Below are positions 1 to 8,718 of a stretch of DNA of 64,000 bases, in pieces. Under the pieces are notes generated by a model. It was not told where the DNA came from and did not search any database. It was given only the letters and a program-made list of their open reading frames with translations. The position numbers and the translations under genes are program-made. Source of the stretch: Bacteroidota bacterium (GTDB lineage: Bacteria > Bacteroidota > Bacteroidia > Cytophagales > Cytophagaceae); the NCBI GenBank assembly GCA_023391415.1, contig JAEWAY010000036.1:360603-424602 (forward strand). The letters run 5' to 3'. Numbering within the stretch: the first letter of the stretch is position 1; each line of letters opens with the position of its first letter.

Positions 1-27
1 TCAAAAGATCCGTTAACATTATATTCA
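1..27 (-). CDS. Possible 5' end of a gene running off the left edge
   Basis: An ATG on the minus strand at 27-25 opens a frame (M-N-I-M-L-T-D-L-L) that has no stop before the window edge. It lies five bases after the stop codon of the glycosyltransferase at 33-1328, so it would be the next gene of the same transcript. Only nine codons are visible, too few to name a product; this could be chance. Confidence 0.3.
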
Positions 28-32
28 TATTT

Positions 33-1328
33 TTAATCAAGAGCCGCCAATACATTGTAGAGTCGTTTCTGATATTTTTCCATCGAAAACAAGTCTATCC
101 GTTCATTCCCTTTCCTTACAAGCTCGGCGCGCAGGCTTTCATTATTGGCGACCTCAGTCAATCCATGTCTTATACTATCAAAATCATATGGATCTACATA
201 GACAGCCGCGTCTCCGCATACTTCCGGAAGGGAAGTAACATTGGATGTCAATACGGGTGTTCCCAATTGGAACGCTTCAATAGGTGGGAGTCCGAACCCC
301 TCATACAGACTTGGAAAAACAAACGCGCGGGCGTTCTTTAACAAAATCATCTTTTCCATACTGGAGACATATCCAAGATATATAATATTGGTTTTTTTCT
401 CCTTCACAGACCGCAGCATTCTGACAAGTTCATCATCCGATTTATCCAACTCTCCGGCCAAAACCAACGGAATATCAATCTTATTCTTCAAAGCCATATA
501 GGCCTGAATGATACGCCCGATATTTTTTCGTTTTTCTATATAACCGACATAAAACAGATAATTCTTCTTACTCAGATTATTTGCCGCCAAAACCGCGTCC
601 TCTAGTCCACCACATTCCATAAAACTCAGATCTTTGGAAAAAACAGGGACCGGCTGGTGAGTTACATAAATCTTATTTTCATATTGTGGGAATATACTCA
701 GGATTTCTCTCTTGGAAAACTCGGAGACGCTAACCACAGCGTCTGAATTTTCCAGCATTTTCTTGACCCTCGCGTAAAAAATGGACGCGTTGTCGTTAAC
801 CTGGTGGCTCACCGACAATATCGGAATGACATCATGCAATGTCTGAATCATTTTCGCTTTGCCAGCTCTCACATACATCGGAGAAGTCGCGAATACGTAA
901 TCGAAGCCTTTCACGGAAACATTTGATGGTCGTAAACCAAACCTGGCCCTGAGAACGGTTAAATCATAAAAAGAATGTTTATTGACAAATCCGGATACAT
1001 CATTCAGATAAACGAGTTTTTCGAGATTATTGTCATACAATAACTGATCCGCGACGGAATATGAATGCATTCCAATCATATCCTTCAATAAATAGATTAG
1101 CTGAGACTTCCGTCCATTCGCGTAATTGGTCGGGTTGTAAATCTTTTTTTTGATTAAAGCCTCTTGCAGTATGCCATTTTTATGATGCTTCGCGCTCGCC
1201 AGTATATAGTTTTTTAATCCTAGAGCTGTCGTAGCCTTAATGACCGCTTTAGAATAATGCGATATCCCTCTATAATACTTCTGTTCAAAATCATACCCAA
1301 CGTAAAGTATTTTTTTCCCTAAACTCAT
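33..1328 (-). CDS. Glycosyltransferase, GT4 family (group 1)
   Basis: The 431-residue product has the two-domain GT-B layout of group 1 glycosyltransferases. The C-terminal half carries the nucleotide-sugar binding signature EGFGLPPIEA (E343 to A352, the E-x7-E motif), followed by the usual G-T-P-V and S-L-P-E-V strand-turn. Enzymes of this type move a sugar from a nucleotide donor to a growing glycan at the cytoplasmic face of the membrane; donor and acceptor cannot be read from the sequence. No signal peptide or membrane segment is seen. It lies 139 bases downstream of miaA on the same strand, with a likely -7 element of its own 26 bases upstream of the ATG, so it is probably transcribed separately. 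The family call is firm, the substrate unknown. Confidence 0.9.
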   Translation of the reverse strand: MSLGKKILYVGYDFEQKYYRGISHYSKAVIKATTALGLKNYILASAKHHKNGILQEALIKKKIYNPTNYANGRKSQLIYLLKDMIGMHSYSVADQLLYDNNLEKLVYLNDVSGFVNKHSFYDLTVLRARFGLRPSNVSVKGFDYVFATSPMYVRAGKAKMIQTLHDVIPILSVSHQVNDNASIFYARVKKMLENSDAVVSVSEFSKREILSIFPQYENKIYVTHQPVPVFSKDLSFMECGGLEDAVLAANNLSKKNYLFYVGYIEKRKNIGRIIQAYMALKNKIDIPLVLAGELDKSDDELVRMLRSVKEKKTNIIYLGYVSSMEKMILLKNARAFVFPSLYEGFGLPPIEAFQLGTPVLTSNVTSLPEVCGDAAVYVDPYDFDSIRHGLTEVANNESLRAELVRKGNERIDLFSMEKYQKRLYNVLAALD

Positions 1329-1353
1329 ATATTATTTTAACGAAATATAAATT

Positions 1354-1361
1354 CAAAGTTA
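1354..1361 (-). promoter_or_regulatory. Probable -7 promoter element (TAACTTTG)
   Basis: The minus strand reads TAACTTTG, an exact match to the Bacteroidota -7 consensus TAnnTTTG, about 26 bases before the glycosyltransferase start at 1328. No clear -33 TTG is present at 18-21 bases spacing, so only the -7 half is supported. Confidence 0.4.
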
Positions 1362-1467
1362 AGCATAAATTATTAAGTAGTATAATTGTCTTCGCTTTCA
1401 GTTTACTTATTTGCATTAAGTCCAAATACGCGGAATGAATTTATTTATATATTACCTCAAAAAAATA

Positions 1468-2382
1468 TTAATTCCGTATTGTTTTCTCATACAACTGGCA
1501 AATAGCTTCCTCCTCCTCAGGATGAAACCATTCCATCTCCATTTTGTTCTTAAACCAGGTAAGTTGCCTTTTCGCGTAACGCCTTGTATTTCGTTTGATC
1601 AGACGAACCGCTTCGTCCAGATCATAAGCGCCATCCAGATAATCGATAATTTCCGAATATCCTACAGTACGCATAGCGGACATATTTCTGTACGCGTACA
1701 ATTCCTTCACTTCTCGTACTAATCCGGCCTCCAGCATTAAGTCTACCCTTTGATCAACCCGTTCGTACAACTCTGTCCGTTCCCGTTCCAGACCAATCAT
1801 TATCGGGCTGAAGCGCCTTACTTTCTTTTTCGCCGCGCGAAATGCTGAAAATGGCCTGTTCGTCTGACGTATGATTTCAATCGCGCGTAGTACCCTTCGC
1901 GGATTCATTTTATCAACCCTCGAATAGTATAAAGGATCTCTCAGTGACAGCTCATGCAACAGGCCCTCAAGACCCTCTTTTTCCAATTCAGTACGCGCGG
2001 ACGCCCTCACATCAGGATCAATATCCGGCATGTCATCCATCCCATGAAGCACCGCGTCGATATAAAGACCACTTCCTCCGGTTAGAATCGCCACGTCTGT
2101 ATCCAGATATAGCTGGTCCAGCAAAGCGATTACCTCTTTTTCGTAGTCGGCTACTGTATATTCCTCCATTATCGAATGGCTATTGACAAAATAATGTGGC
2201 GCTTCCTTTAACTCGTCTTCCGTAGGCTTGGCGGTTCCTATCGACATTTCCCTATACAATTGCCGAGAATCCGCCGATATTACCGGCGCGGACAATTTCT
2301 TCGCGAGCTCAATAGTCAGCCTAGTTTTTCCCACCGCTGTCGGACCACCAATCACAATCAGCCATTTTTTCATATCCGCCAC
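1468..2382 (-). CDS. miaA: tRNA dimethylallyltransferase MiaA
   Basis: MiaA transfers a dimethylallyl group to N6 of A37 in tRNAs reading codons that start with U, a cytoplasmic step that steadies decoding. The 304-residue protein has all landmarks: P-loop GGPTAVGKT at residues 12-20, the SADSRQ motif with the catalytic Asp at 38, an LTGGSGLYIDA segment, and the tRNA-contacting TRRYAKRQLTWF stretch near the C-terminus. Length is normal for the family. The start lies only two bases from the stop of the upstream glycosyltransferase gene (2385-3467), so the two are co-transcribed, probably without functional connection. An internal ATG at codon 4 is an equally plausible start. Confidence 0.97.
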   Translation of the reverse strand: MADMKKWLIVIGGPTAVGKTRLTIELAKKLSAPVISADSRQLYREMSIGTAKPTEDELKEAPHYFVNSHSIMEEYTVADYEKEVIALLDQLYLDTDVAILTGGSGLYIDAVLHGMDDMPDIDPDVRASARTELEKEGLEGLLHELSLRDPLYYSRVDKMNPRRVLRAIEIIRQTNRPFSAFRAAKKKVRRFSPIMIGLERERTELYERVDQRVDLMLEAGLVREVKELYAYRNMSAMRTVGYSEIIDYLDGAYDLDEAVRLIKRNTRRYAKRQLTWFKNKMEMEWFHPEEEEAICQLYEKTIRN

Positions 2383-2384
2383 TA

Positions 2385-3467
2385 TCAGATATTGGTATAG
2401 ATTTCAATAAGTTTTTTCGATTCCTTCTGCCAATTATACTCCATACAGGCAAATCTGGTATTATCCACCAGCCGTTGATAGTACGCGTCATCCGTAAGCA
2501 ACTGGTTGGTAGCCGATACGATCCGACCTACATCAAGCGATACCAGGCTCGCTACTTCATACCGGTCGTTGATGAGACTATATTCCGGAAAGTCGATGGT
2601 AACCTGCGGTATTCCCGCGTGGATATAATCGAAAAACTTGTTCGCCAGCGAATAGTAATAACTCTTGCTCACTTCTTCCAGCAACAGGTATCCCAGATAG
2701 GCTCCTCTCGTTACTTCCCGCAACTCATCCGGCCTAAGAAATCCCATAAACCGTATTTTTCCTTCCACTCCCAACCGTTTCGCCATCAGAATCATTTCAT
2801 CAAGAATATCTCCTTTGCCGCATATATATAATGTAGAGTCTATATGCCGCATCGCCTGAATCAACTGTTCAATACCCCTTCCGGCGTTGACCACTCCTAT
2901 ATATACCAAATATCGCTCCTTCTTCGGATGTTCCGGCAATTCCCGCAGGAAGGGTGTATTCCTGATCACCTCAAAAGGTAACTTATACATCGAAGTAAAA
3001 ATAGAAGCGATACTCTCGCTGACCGTATACGCCGCGTCGTACTTTGGCACAAAATATCGCTCAATCATCCGCCAGAACTTCTGAATACGAGGACGATCAA
3101 CAACTTCGATCACCTCAGTATAGTACTCATGCGCGTCATAGACCAGTCTTTGTCCTTTTAATCGTCCCACCACATAACATGGGACAATGGTATCAAGATC
3201 AATCGCGCAAAGGACATCCGCTCTCCGGAATAGCAAAAAGAACAATAAACGCGTATTATATTCGATATAAAATAGCTTACCTTTATTCCAAAAGCAGGAC
3301 AATCTTTTCTGTACATACGCCCGCCGGGTCAGCGCGACCGAATCGGGTTTCCCGCGCCCCACAATCGTCACATCAAATCCCGCTTCACTCAATGTGGAAC
3401 AGATTCGTTCCATCCGCTGATCATAAGTCAGATCCGAAGTAACCGCGAATATCAATTTCTTTCTCAT
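2385..3467 (-). CDS. Glycosyltransferase, group 1 (GT4-like)
   Basis: A 360-residue protein with a GT-B-like layout. The N-terminal half holds a Rossmann-like start and a DAHEYYTEV segment; the C-terminal half contains YIGVVNAGRGIEQLIQA and a KFFDYIHAGIP stretch, where group 1 enzymes bind the nucleotide sugar. The classical E-x7-E is replaced by this KFFDY-type variant, common in bacterial glycosyltransferases that work on surface polysaccharides. Donor and acceptor are unknown. It is the first gene of a transcript continuing into miaA, with a well-formed promoter 47 bases upstream of the ATG. No membrane segments are seen. Confidence 0.88.
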   Translation of the reverse strand: MRKKLIFAVTSDLTYDQRMERICSTLSEAGFDVTIVGRGKPDSVALTRRAYVQKRLSCFWNKGKLFYIEYNTRLLFFLLFRRADVLCAIDLDTIVPCYVVGRLKGQRLVYDAHEYYTEVIEVVDRPRIQKFWRMIERYFVPKYDAAYTVSESIASIFTSMYKLPFEVIRNTPFLRELPEHPKKERYLVYIGVVNAGRGIEQLIQAMRHIDSTLYICGKGDILDEMILMAKRLGVEGKIRFMGFLRPDELREVTRGAYLGYLLLEEVSKSYYYSLANKFFDYIHAGIPQVTIDFPEYSLINDRYEVASLVSLDVGRIVSATNQLLTDDAYYQRLVDNTRFACMEYNWQKESKKLIEIYTNI

Positions 3468-3513
3468 AAAACTTCCTGTGGCCTCTGAGCAATAAAGCCA
3501 ATCGCCCTCTTTA

Positions 3514-3542
3514 CAAAGTTATGAAATGAAACATTACACCAA
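3514..3542 (-). promoter_or_regulatory. Promoter for the glycosyltransferase-miaA transcript
   Basis: Reading the minus strand, TTG (3542-3540) is followed after 18 bases by TAACTTTG (3521-3514), close to the Bacteroidota -33 TTG / -7 TAnnTTTG layout. Transcription would start near 3507, about 40 bases before the ATG at 3467. Confidence 0.55.
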
Positions 3543-3548
3543 AATCAG

Positions 3549-3556
3549 TATATTTG
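3549..3556 (+). promoter_or_regulatory. Probable -7 element for the hybrid kinase gene (TATATTTG)
   Basis: TATATTTG matches the Bacteroidota TAnnTTTG consensus and lies 27 bases before the kinase ATG at 3584. No good -33 TTG is present at the right distance. It is divergent from, and within 10 bases of, the minus-strand promoter at 3514-3542. Confidence 0.45.
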
Positions 3557-3583
3557 TTATACACCAGAGTCAACTAAAACAGC

Positions 3584-6500
3584 ATGCCCACCTCAGAGAA
3601 CAATAAGGAAGATCTCCTTGACGACCTCGATTCTTCCCAAAAGCCAATAAAGGCTAAAGTAGAGACAGGACAACAAGATACTAGTGAAAATATCCGGAAG
3701 GCCCTGGAAAAAATAGATCTGCTTATTTTATTCCTGGACGAAAAAAGGCGGATTGTATATGGCAATAAAGCCTTTCTGCGATTTACAGGCTTAAAGCATT
3801 CGGAAATCATTGAAAAAACCCTTGCCGACGTATTCACCTATCCCGTTTCCGATACTTCCGGAGACGATTTCGCGAACGAATTGTCCGAGTTTATCAAAAG
3901 TCGCAATGAAATTAGTAAGCTAAAGCAAAAAATCCTCAACAAAGACTCCAAATTACGCGCTGTCCGATTCAGGGTGTTATATCAAAGTGAAAACAGCGAC
4001 TTCGCCCAGACTATTCTCATTGGCGAAGATGTTACCGAAAAGAAAAAGATTATCAAAGCGATCAGGGAAGGCAACGAGCAACTGGAAGATTTCTTTGAAA
4101 ACGCGAACGACCTGATTCAGTTCTTTTCTCTTGACGGAAACATTCTTTTTGTGAACAAAGCCTGGAAAAATACCCTCGGATATACGGATGAGGAAATAAA
4201 AGAATTAAACTTTATCGATATTATTCATCCCGATCATCGGGCGGATACCTTGCGCAATCTCGAAAACATCAAGCAGGGACGATCCATTGAGCGGTTTGAA
4301 ACGGTATTTACAACCAGCACCCAAAAAAACATTCAGGTTATATGCAGCGTCAACGTAAAACATGAAAACGGCGTTCCTATCGGCTTTCGCGGCATATGCC
4401 ATGACAACACGGAGCGAATAAGGGCGGAAAAAGCCCAAAATCTGTATTATAAAATCGCCAGCCATACCATTGGCAGCGAAAATCTGGAAAACCTCCTGTA
4501 CAATATTCATCAGGAGCTAAAAACCATGATCGCCGTCAATAACTTTCATGTGGCTCTGGTGGACAAGGAAAACCGCGTACTCAATTTTCCTTATTACGTG
4601 GATGAAAACTATGGCGAAAAAATCACCACTTATCAACGACCCGTCGGCAAGGGGCTTACCGAATATTCTTTCTTCAACAACAAACCGACTTTACTATACG
4701 AAGAAGATATTCTGCGACTAGCCAATGAAGGCGCAGTCGAACCTTTGGGACCGGTACCCAAAGTATGGATCGGAGTACCGCTAAAACTGGAAAACAGAAC
4801 CATTGGGGTGATCTGCGTTAAAAGCCATTCAGACAGAAACAAGTACAAGCAAAGGCATCTCGAGCTTCTTGATTTCATCAGTGGCCAAATCGCCATCGCT
4901 ATCGAACGGAAGCGGAATGAGGAAAAGATCATTGAGCAGACCGCTAGGTTAAACGCTATCTTCCAGAGCAGCTCCCACCTGATCTGGTCCGTAGACAAAG
5001 CCAAGGCGCTCACTTCGTTTAATCAGAACTACGCGGAGGCGATTTACCAAAAATACGAGGTGTATCCGGAAATCGTGTCGGAAGAAGACAAGCCCAAGAT
5101 ACTCATGCTATCCGACGATATTTACCATGACTACGTCAACGAAAAATACCAGCTCGCGTTTCAGGGCAAAGCCCAGCATTTTGAATTAAAAAGTACCGAC
5201 AAAAACGGCAATGATATCTGGCGCGAAACTTACCTAAATCCCATTTTTCTTCCCGATGGCAGAATTGAAGAGGTTTCCGGTATTTCTCACGATATTACCG
5301 AAAAAAAACGCTGGGAAATCGCTCTACAGGAAAGCGAAGAAAAATTCAGGAACATCTTCGAGTCCTTTCAGGATATTTATTTCCGAACAGACATATATGG
5401 AAAAATCACGATGGTTTCACCTTCCGGTTTCGAAATCAGTGGCTATACCCAAGAAGAAGTTATTGGCAAGCATATTACCGTATTCAATGTTAACCCGAAG
5501 AAACAGACCAATCTGATCAGGCGCCTGCTTCGCACCGGCACCGTCCGCAACTACGAAAACAACCTGATCCTGAAAGACGGTTCCGTCATGCAGTCTATCA
5601 GCAACATACGGCTTATCTATACTAAAGAAGGAAAGCCTGTGGCGGTAGACGGAGTCGTCAGGGACATTACCTATCTAAAAAAGGCTTCCGAGGAACTATA
5701 TAAAGCCAAAGAAATAGCGGAACGTTCGCTCAAGGTCAAGGAGAGCTTCCTGGCCAATATGAGTCATGAAATCAGAACTCCGATGAATGGTATTATCGGC
5801 ATGATCGACCTGATCAACGAGACCGATCTGGATGAAGAACAAAAAACCTATGTTCAAACCATTAAAAAGTCTTCCGAGACTCTTCTAACCATTCTTAACG
5901 ATATTCTTGACCTATCCAAAATAGAAGCGGGCAAAATGCAGTTGCGCCTTACTCCGGTAAATCTGGAAGGGACCGTCGGGAAATTATACAGCCTCTTTTA
6001 CCAGCAGGCTGTCAACAAAAACATAGAATTAATCTATCATATCGATCCTAATCTTCCGGCCTACGTCCTGGCCGATGAGACGCGCCTTCTCCAGATCATG
6101 TCCAACCTGACCTCTAACTCCATTAAGTTTACCGATGAGGGTAGCGTCACCATCAACATGCTGGTACAAAAGACTATCGGCAATACTTATACCATTAAAG
6201 TCGAAATAATTGATACAGGCATCGGTATAGCGAAAGCGAATCTTCAAAAACTCTTTCATAGCTTTAGTCAGATCGATGATTCCTCCACGAAACTCTATGC
6301 GGGCACAGGTCTTGGACTCGCTATTTCCAAAGAATTGAGCAAGCTGATGAACGGAGAAATCGGCGTAGAAAGTGAGCTTGGCGCCGGCAGTACCTTCTGG
6401 TTTACTTTTGAAGCCAAGGAAAGCAAGAGAGGAGCCGCCCAAAAATCGACGGAAGACAACCGGCCAGCTATCACCAACAGACTAGAGGATATAGCTCCTT

Positions 6501-7246
6501 ATATTCTGATTGTCGACGACAACGGCATCAACCAACTCGTCGCCAGTGAAATACTAAAAAAATCAGGCTGTAAAATCGACGTAGCCGACAACGGGCTGAT
6601 CGCGATTGAAAAAGTAAAAAACAATCGCTACGATCTGATCTTTATGGACATCCAAATGCCTCAAATGGACGGTGTAGCCGCTACCCGGGAAATCAGAAAG
6701 TTTGAAACCAGCTATCGCACACCTATCGTCGCCATGACCGCGTACTCAATGAAAGAGGATAAGGAAAGATTTCTGATCAGCGGCATGGACGACTATATAT
6801 CCAAACCAATCAAAGCGGAAGCGCTGGTATCGAAGGTCCGCGAATGGGTGGAAAGCAAAAAAATTTCCGACAATGGGCATAAAGCCGTTTCCGAACAGAA
6901 TGAAAACCTGATTCTGGACAAGGAGGTTTTTGACAAATTAAAAACCTACGCCAACGCTCAGACGCTTTATAAAATATATTCCGAGTTTGAAAAAGAGGTC
7001 GAAGAGCAAATCACGGTATTGAAAAATTCGCTTTTGACGGATGATATTCAGACAATTTTGAATAACTTGCATACCCTGAAAGGAACCGCCGGCACTCTTG
7101 GCGTTACCGGACTTGAACGACTGGCGAAACATATTGAAGGTAATCTGAAGGCCGCTAACCAGACAGATCTCGACGCGGACATGAACCGGCTATTCGAAGC
7201 CTTCAACGAATTTAAACATAATTACAAGAAAATATTAACACCCTGA
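3584..7246 (+). CDS. Hybrid sensor histidine kinase (PAS-PAS-GAF-PAS-PAS-HisKA-HATPase-REC-HPt)
   Basis: The 1220-residue protein is a full phosphorelay in one chain. In order: PAS (about 37-150), PAS (163-280), GAF (286-430), PAS (449-575), PAS (583-700), HisKA with phospho-acceptor His728 in NMSHEIRTP, a HATPase domain with the N-box near NSIKFTD and G-boxes DTGIGI (from 877) and GTGLGL, a receiver domain with phospho-Asp1022 in FMDIQMPQMDG, and an HPt domain with His1163 in LHTLKGTAGTLG. No transmembrane segment is seen, so it probably senses a cytoplasmic signal or cofactor through its PAS and GAF domains; which one cannot be told. The next gene, three bases on, is a lone receiver that could take the phosphate from the HPt histidine. 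Confidence 0.97.
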   Translation: MPTSENNKEDLLDDLDSSQKPIKAKVETGQQDTSENIRKALEKIDLLILFLDEKRRIVYGNKAFLRFTGLKHSEIIEKTLADVFTYPVSDTSGDDFANELSEFIKSRNEISKLKQKILNKDSKLRAVRFRVLYQSENSDFAQTILIGEDVTEKKKIIKAIREGNEQLEDFFENANDLIQFFSLDGNILFVNKAWKNTLGYTDEEIKELNFIDIIHPDHRADTLRNLENIKQGRSIERFETVFTTSTQKNIQVICSVNVKHENGVPIGFRGICHDNTERIRAEKAQNLYYKIASHTIGSENLENLLYNIHQELKTMIAVNNFHVALVDKENRVLNFPYYVDENYGEKITTYQRPVGKGLTEYSFFNNKPTLLYEEDILRLANEGAVEPLGPVPKVWIGVPLKLENRTIGVICVKSHSDRNKYKQRHLELLDFISGQIAIAIERKRNEEKIIEQTARLNAIFQSSSHLIWSVDKAKALTSFNQNYAEAIYQKYEVYPEIVSEEDKPKILMLSDDIYHDYVNEKYQLAFQGKAQHFELKSTDKNGNDIWRETYLNPIFLPDGRIEEVSGISHDITEKKRWEIALQESEEKFRNIFESFQDIYFRTDIYGKITMVSPSGFEISGYTQEEVIGKHITVFNVNPKKQTNLIRRLLRTGTVRNYENNLILKDGSVMQSISNIRLIYTKEGKPVAVDGVVRDITYLKKASEELYKAKEIAERSLKVKESFLANMSHEIRTPMNGIIGMIDLINETDLDEEQKTYVQTIKKSSETLLTILNDILDLSKIEAGKMQLRLTPVNLEGTVGKLYSLFYQQAVNKNIELIYHIDPNLPAYVLADETRLLQIMSNLTSNSIKFTDEGSVTINMLVQKTIGNTYTIKVEIIDTGIGIAKANLQKLFHSFSQIDDSSTKLYAGTGLGLAISKELSKLMNGEIGVESELGAGSTFWFTFEAKESKRGAAQKSTEDNRPAITNRLEDIAPYILIVDDNGINQLVASEILKKSGCKIDVADNGLIAIEKVKNNRYDLIFMDIQMPQMDGVAATREIRKFETSYRTPIVAMTAYSMKEDKERFLISGMDDYISKPIKAEALVSKVREWVESKKISDNGHKAVSEQNENLILDKEVFDKLKTYANAQTLYKIYSEFEKEVEEQITVLKNSLLTDDIQTILNNLHTLKGTAGTLGVTGLERLAKHIEGNLKAANQTDLDADMNRLFEAFNEFKHNYKKILTP

Positions 7247-7249
7247 CCC

Positions 7250-7624
7250 ATGTCAACATCTAAGAAAGTTCTGATTGGAGAAGATAGTTCCGTAATCCAA
7301 AACCTGACCAGAAAGATTCTGGAATTTCAGAATTTCAGGATTTCCTCCGCGAAAAATGGAAAAGATGTACTAAAAGCGCTGGATACCGAACACTTCGATA
7401 TCATCCTGCTGGATATCAATATGCCCCAAATGGACGGTATGACCTGCGCCAAAACCATACGAAACATGGATGGTGAAAAAGCCAAGGTCCCGCTTATAGC
7501 CATCACCGGCAACGCCCGAAACTACTCGGACGAGGATTTTAAAGACGCTGGCTTCAACGAATATCTTCAAAAACCACTGGATTTTGATAAATTGGTGGAA
7601 GTTGTAAAAAAGTATACCCTATAA
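7250..7624 (+). CDS. Single-domain response regulator (CheY-like)
   Basis: A 124-residue receiver domain with no output domain. The acidic pair E11/D12, phospho-acceptor Asp55 in LLDINMPQMDG, the conserved Thr in AITGNA and the Lys in LQKPLDF are all present, so it should be phosphorylatable. The start is three bases after the stop of the hybrid kinase, so the two are translated from one mRNA and this protein is the obvious receiver for His1163 of the kinase HPt domain. With no DNA-binding or enzymatic domain it must act by binding a partner or as a phosphate sink. The partner is not identifiable here. Confidence 0.95.
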   Translation: MSTSKKVLIGEDSSVIQNLTRKILEFQNFRISSAKNGKDVLKALDTEHFDIILLDINMPQMDGMTCAKTIRNMDGEKAKVPLIAITGNARNYSDEDFKDAGFNEYLQKPLDFDKLVEVVKKYTL

Positions 7625-7625
7625 A

Positions 7626-7901
7626 ATGCAGTTAAAATATACTACACAGTTTTTATCAAAATTAGAAGACATTTTTTCCGAATCAGATTATATACTCCGC
7701 TATGAAAAAGGGAAATTTCAATCAGGTTACTGTATCCTGAAGGAAACAAAAATCGTTATCGTCAACAAGTATTTTCCTTTAGAGGGACGTATCAATTCAA
7801 TCGTTGAGATACTTCGATCCATAGCGCTGGACATCAGCAAACTCTCTGAGAAAAACAGAAAGTTGTATCATGAACTGAATCAAATGGAAATTAAACTGTG
7901 A
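7626..7901 (+). CDS. Conserved-looking small protein of unknown function
   Basis: A 91-residue protein starting one base after the receiver stop. It begins with an alpha/beta-looking segment (LKYTTQFLSKLEDIFSESD) with a central G-x-C (SGYCILKETKIVIVNKYFP), and ends with a charged helix rich in Lys and Glu. There is no signal peptide or membrane segment. Its last four bases overlap the GTG start of the hydrolase gene, so it is translationally coupled on both sides and belongs to the same operon. The tight packing is the main reason to believe it is real. I recognise no family. Confidence 0.75.
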   Translation: MQLKYTTQFLSKLEDIFSESDYILRYEKGKFQSGYCILKETKIVIVNKYFPLEGRINSIVEILRSIALDISKLSEKNRKLYHELNQMEIKL

Positions 7902-8659
7902 AAGTTACTTTTCTTGGTACTGGCACCTCGCAGGGCGTCCCGGTTATCGGCTGCTCTTGCGAGGTTTGTACATCATTGGACTTTAGAGACAAACGGCTAA
8001 GGACATCCGTTCATATCGAGACTGATGGCAATAGTCTTATCATTGACTGTGGGCCCGATTTCCGTCAACAGGTGCTGCGTGAACGTATCCGCGCGCTGGA
8101 CGCCCTGATCATGACACATCAGCATAAAGATCATACCGCGGGCTTGGACGATGTCCGAGCCTTCAACTATATGCAACAAAGACACCTTCCCGTCTACGGC
8201 CGTGAGGAAGTGCTTGATCAGCTCAGGCAAGAGTTCGCCTACGCCTTCACCGATTTCAAATATCCGGGTATACCCCTTATAGAATTAAAACCAATCGAAA
8301 ATCAACCTTTTGAGATCAACAATACACTGATCACTCCCATCGAAGCCCTCCACTACAAGCTACCTGTATTTGGATTTCGTATCCGAGACTTCACTTATAT
8401 CACCGACGCCAAATCAATCGCCTCTGAAGAAATTGAAAAAATAAAAGGCTCCAAGGCAATCGTGCTGAACGCGTTGCAAAAGGACGTCCATTTATCCCAT
8501 TTTACTTTGAGCGAAGCCGTAACTTTGCTTATGGAATTAAACCCGGAAAAAGCGTATCTCACGCACCTCAGCCATAAAATGGGACTCCATAGCGATGTTC
8601 AGCGGGAACTGCCATCATTTATCCAATTGGCGTACGACGGACTAACCGTCAGTTTATAG
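7898..8659 (+). CDS. Metallo-beta-lactamase fold hydrolase, PhnP/RNase Z-like
   Basis: A 253-residue MBL-fold enzyme. The metal-binding motif THQHKDHTAGLDD is intact, preceded by IIDCGPDFRQQ and followed by a late ITDAKS strand and a C-terminal LTHLSHKMG histidine motif. Early Cys residues (GCSCEVC) resemble the zinc-binding insert of PhnP-type phosphodiesterases. Enzymes of this group hydrolyse phosphodiester bonds (cyclic phosphates, nucleic acid ends) using two metal ions; the real substrate is not deducible. The start is GTG at 7898, overlapping the preceding stop by four bases, the only start that fits the family's N-terminal strand (KVTFLGTGTSQG). It closes the phosphorelay operon. Confidence 0.93.
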   Translation: MKVTFLGTGTSQGVPVIGCSCEVCTSLDFRDKRLRTSVHIETDGNSLIIDCGPDFRQQVLRERIRALDALIMTHQHKDHTAGLDDVRAFNYMQQRHLPVYGREEVLDQLRQEFAYAFTDFKYPGIPLIELKPIENQPFEINNTLITPIEALHYKLPVFGFRIRDFTYITDAKSIASEEIEKIKGSKAIVLNALQKDVHLSHFTLSEAVTLLMELNPEKAYLTHLSHKMGLHSDVQRELPSFIQLAYDGLTVSL

Positions 8660-8718
8660 ACGGACAACATCTGAATCCGGCTTTTCCAGCCGATAAGAAG
8701 ATCGTAGGCCGATTATTT

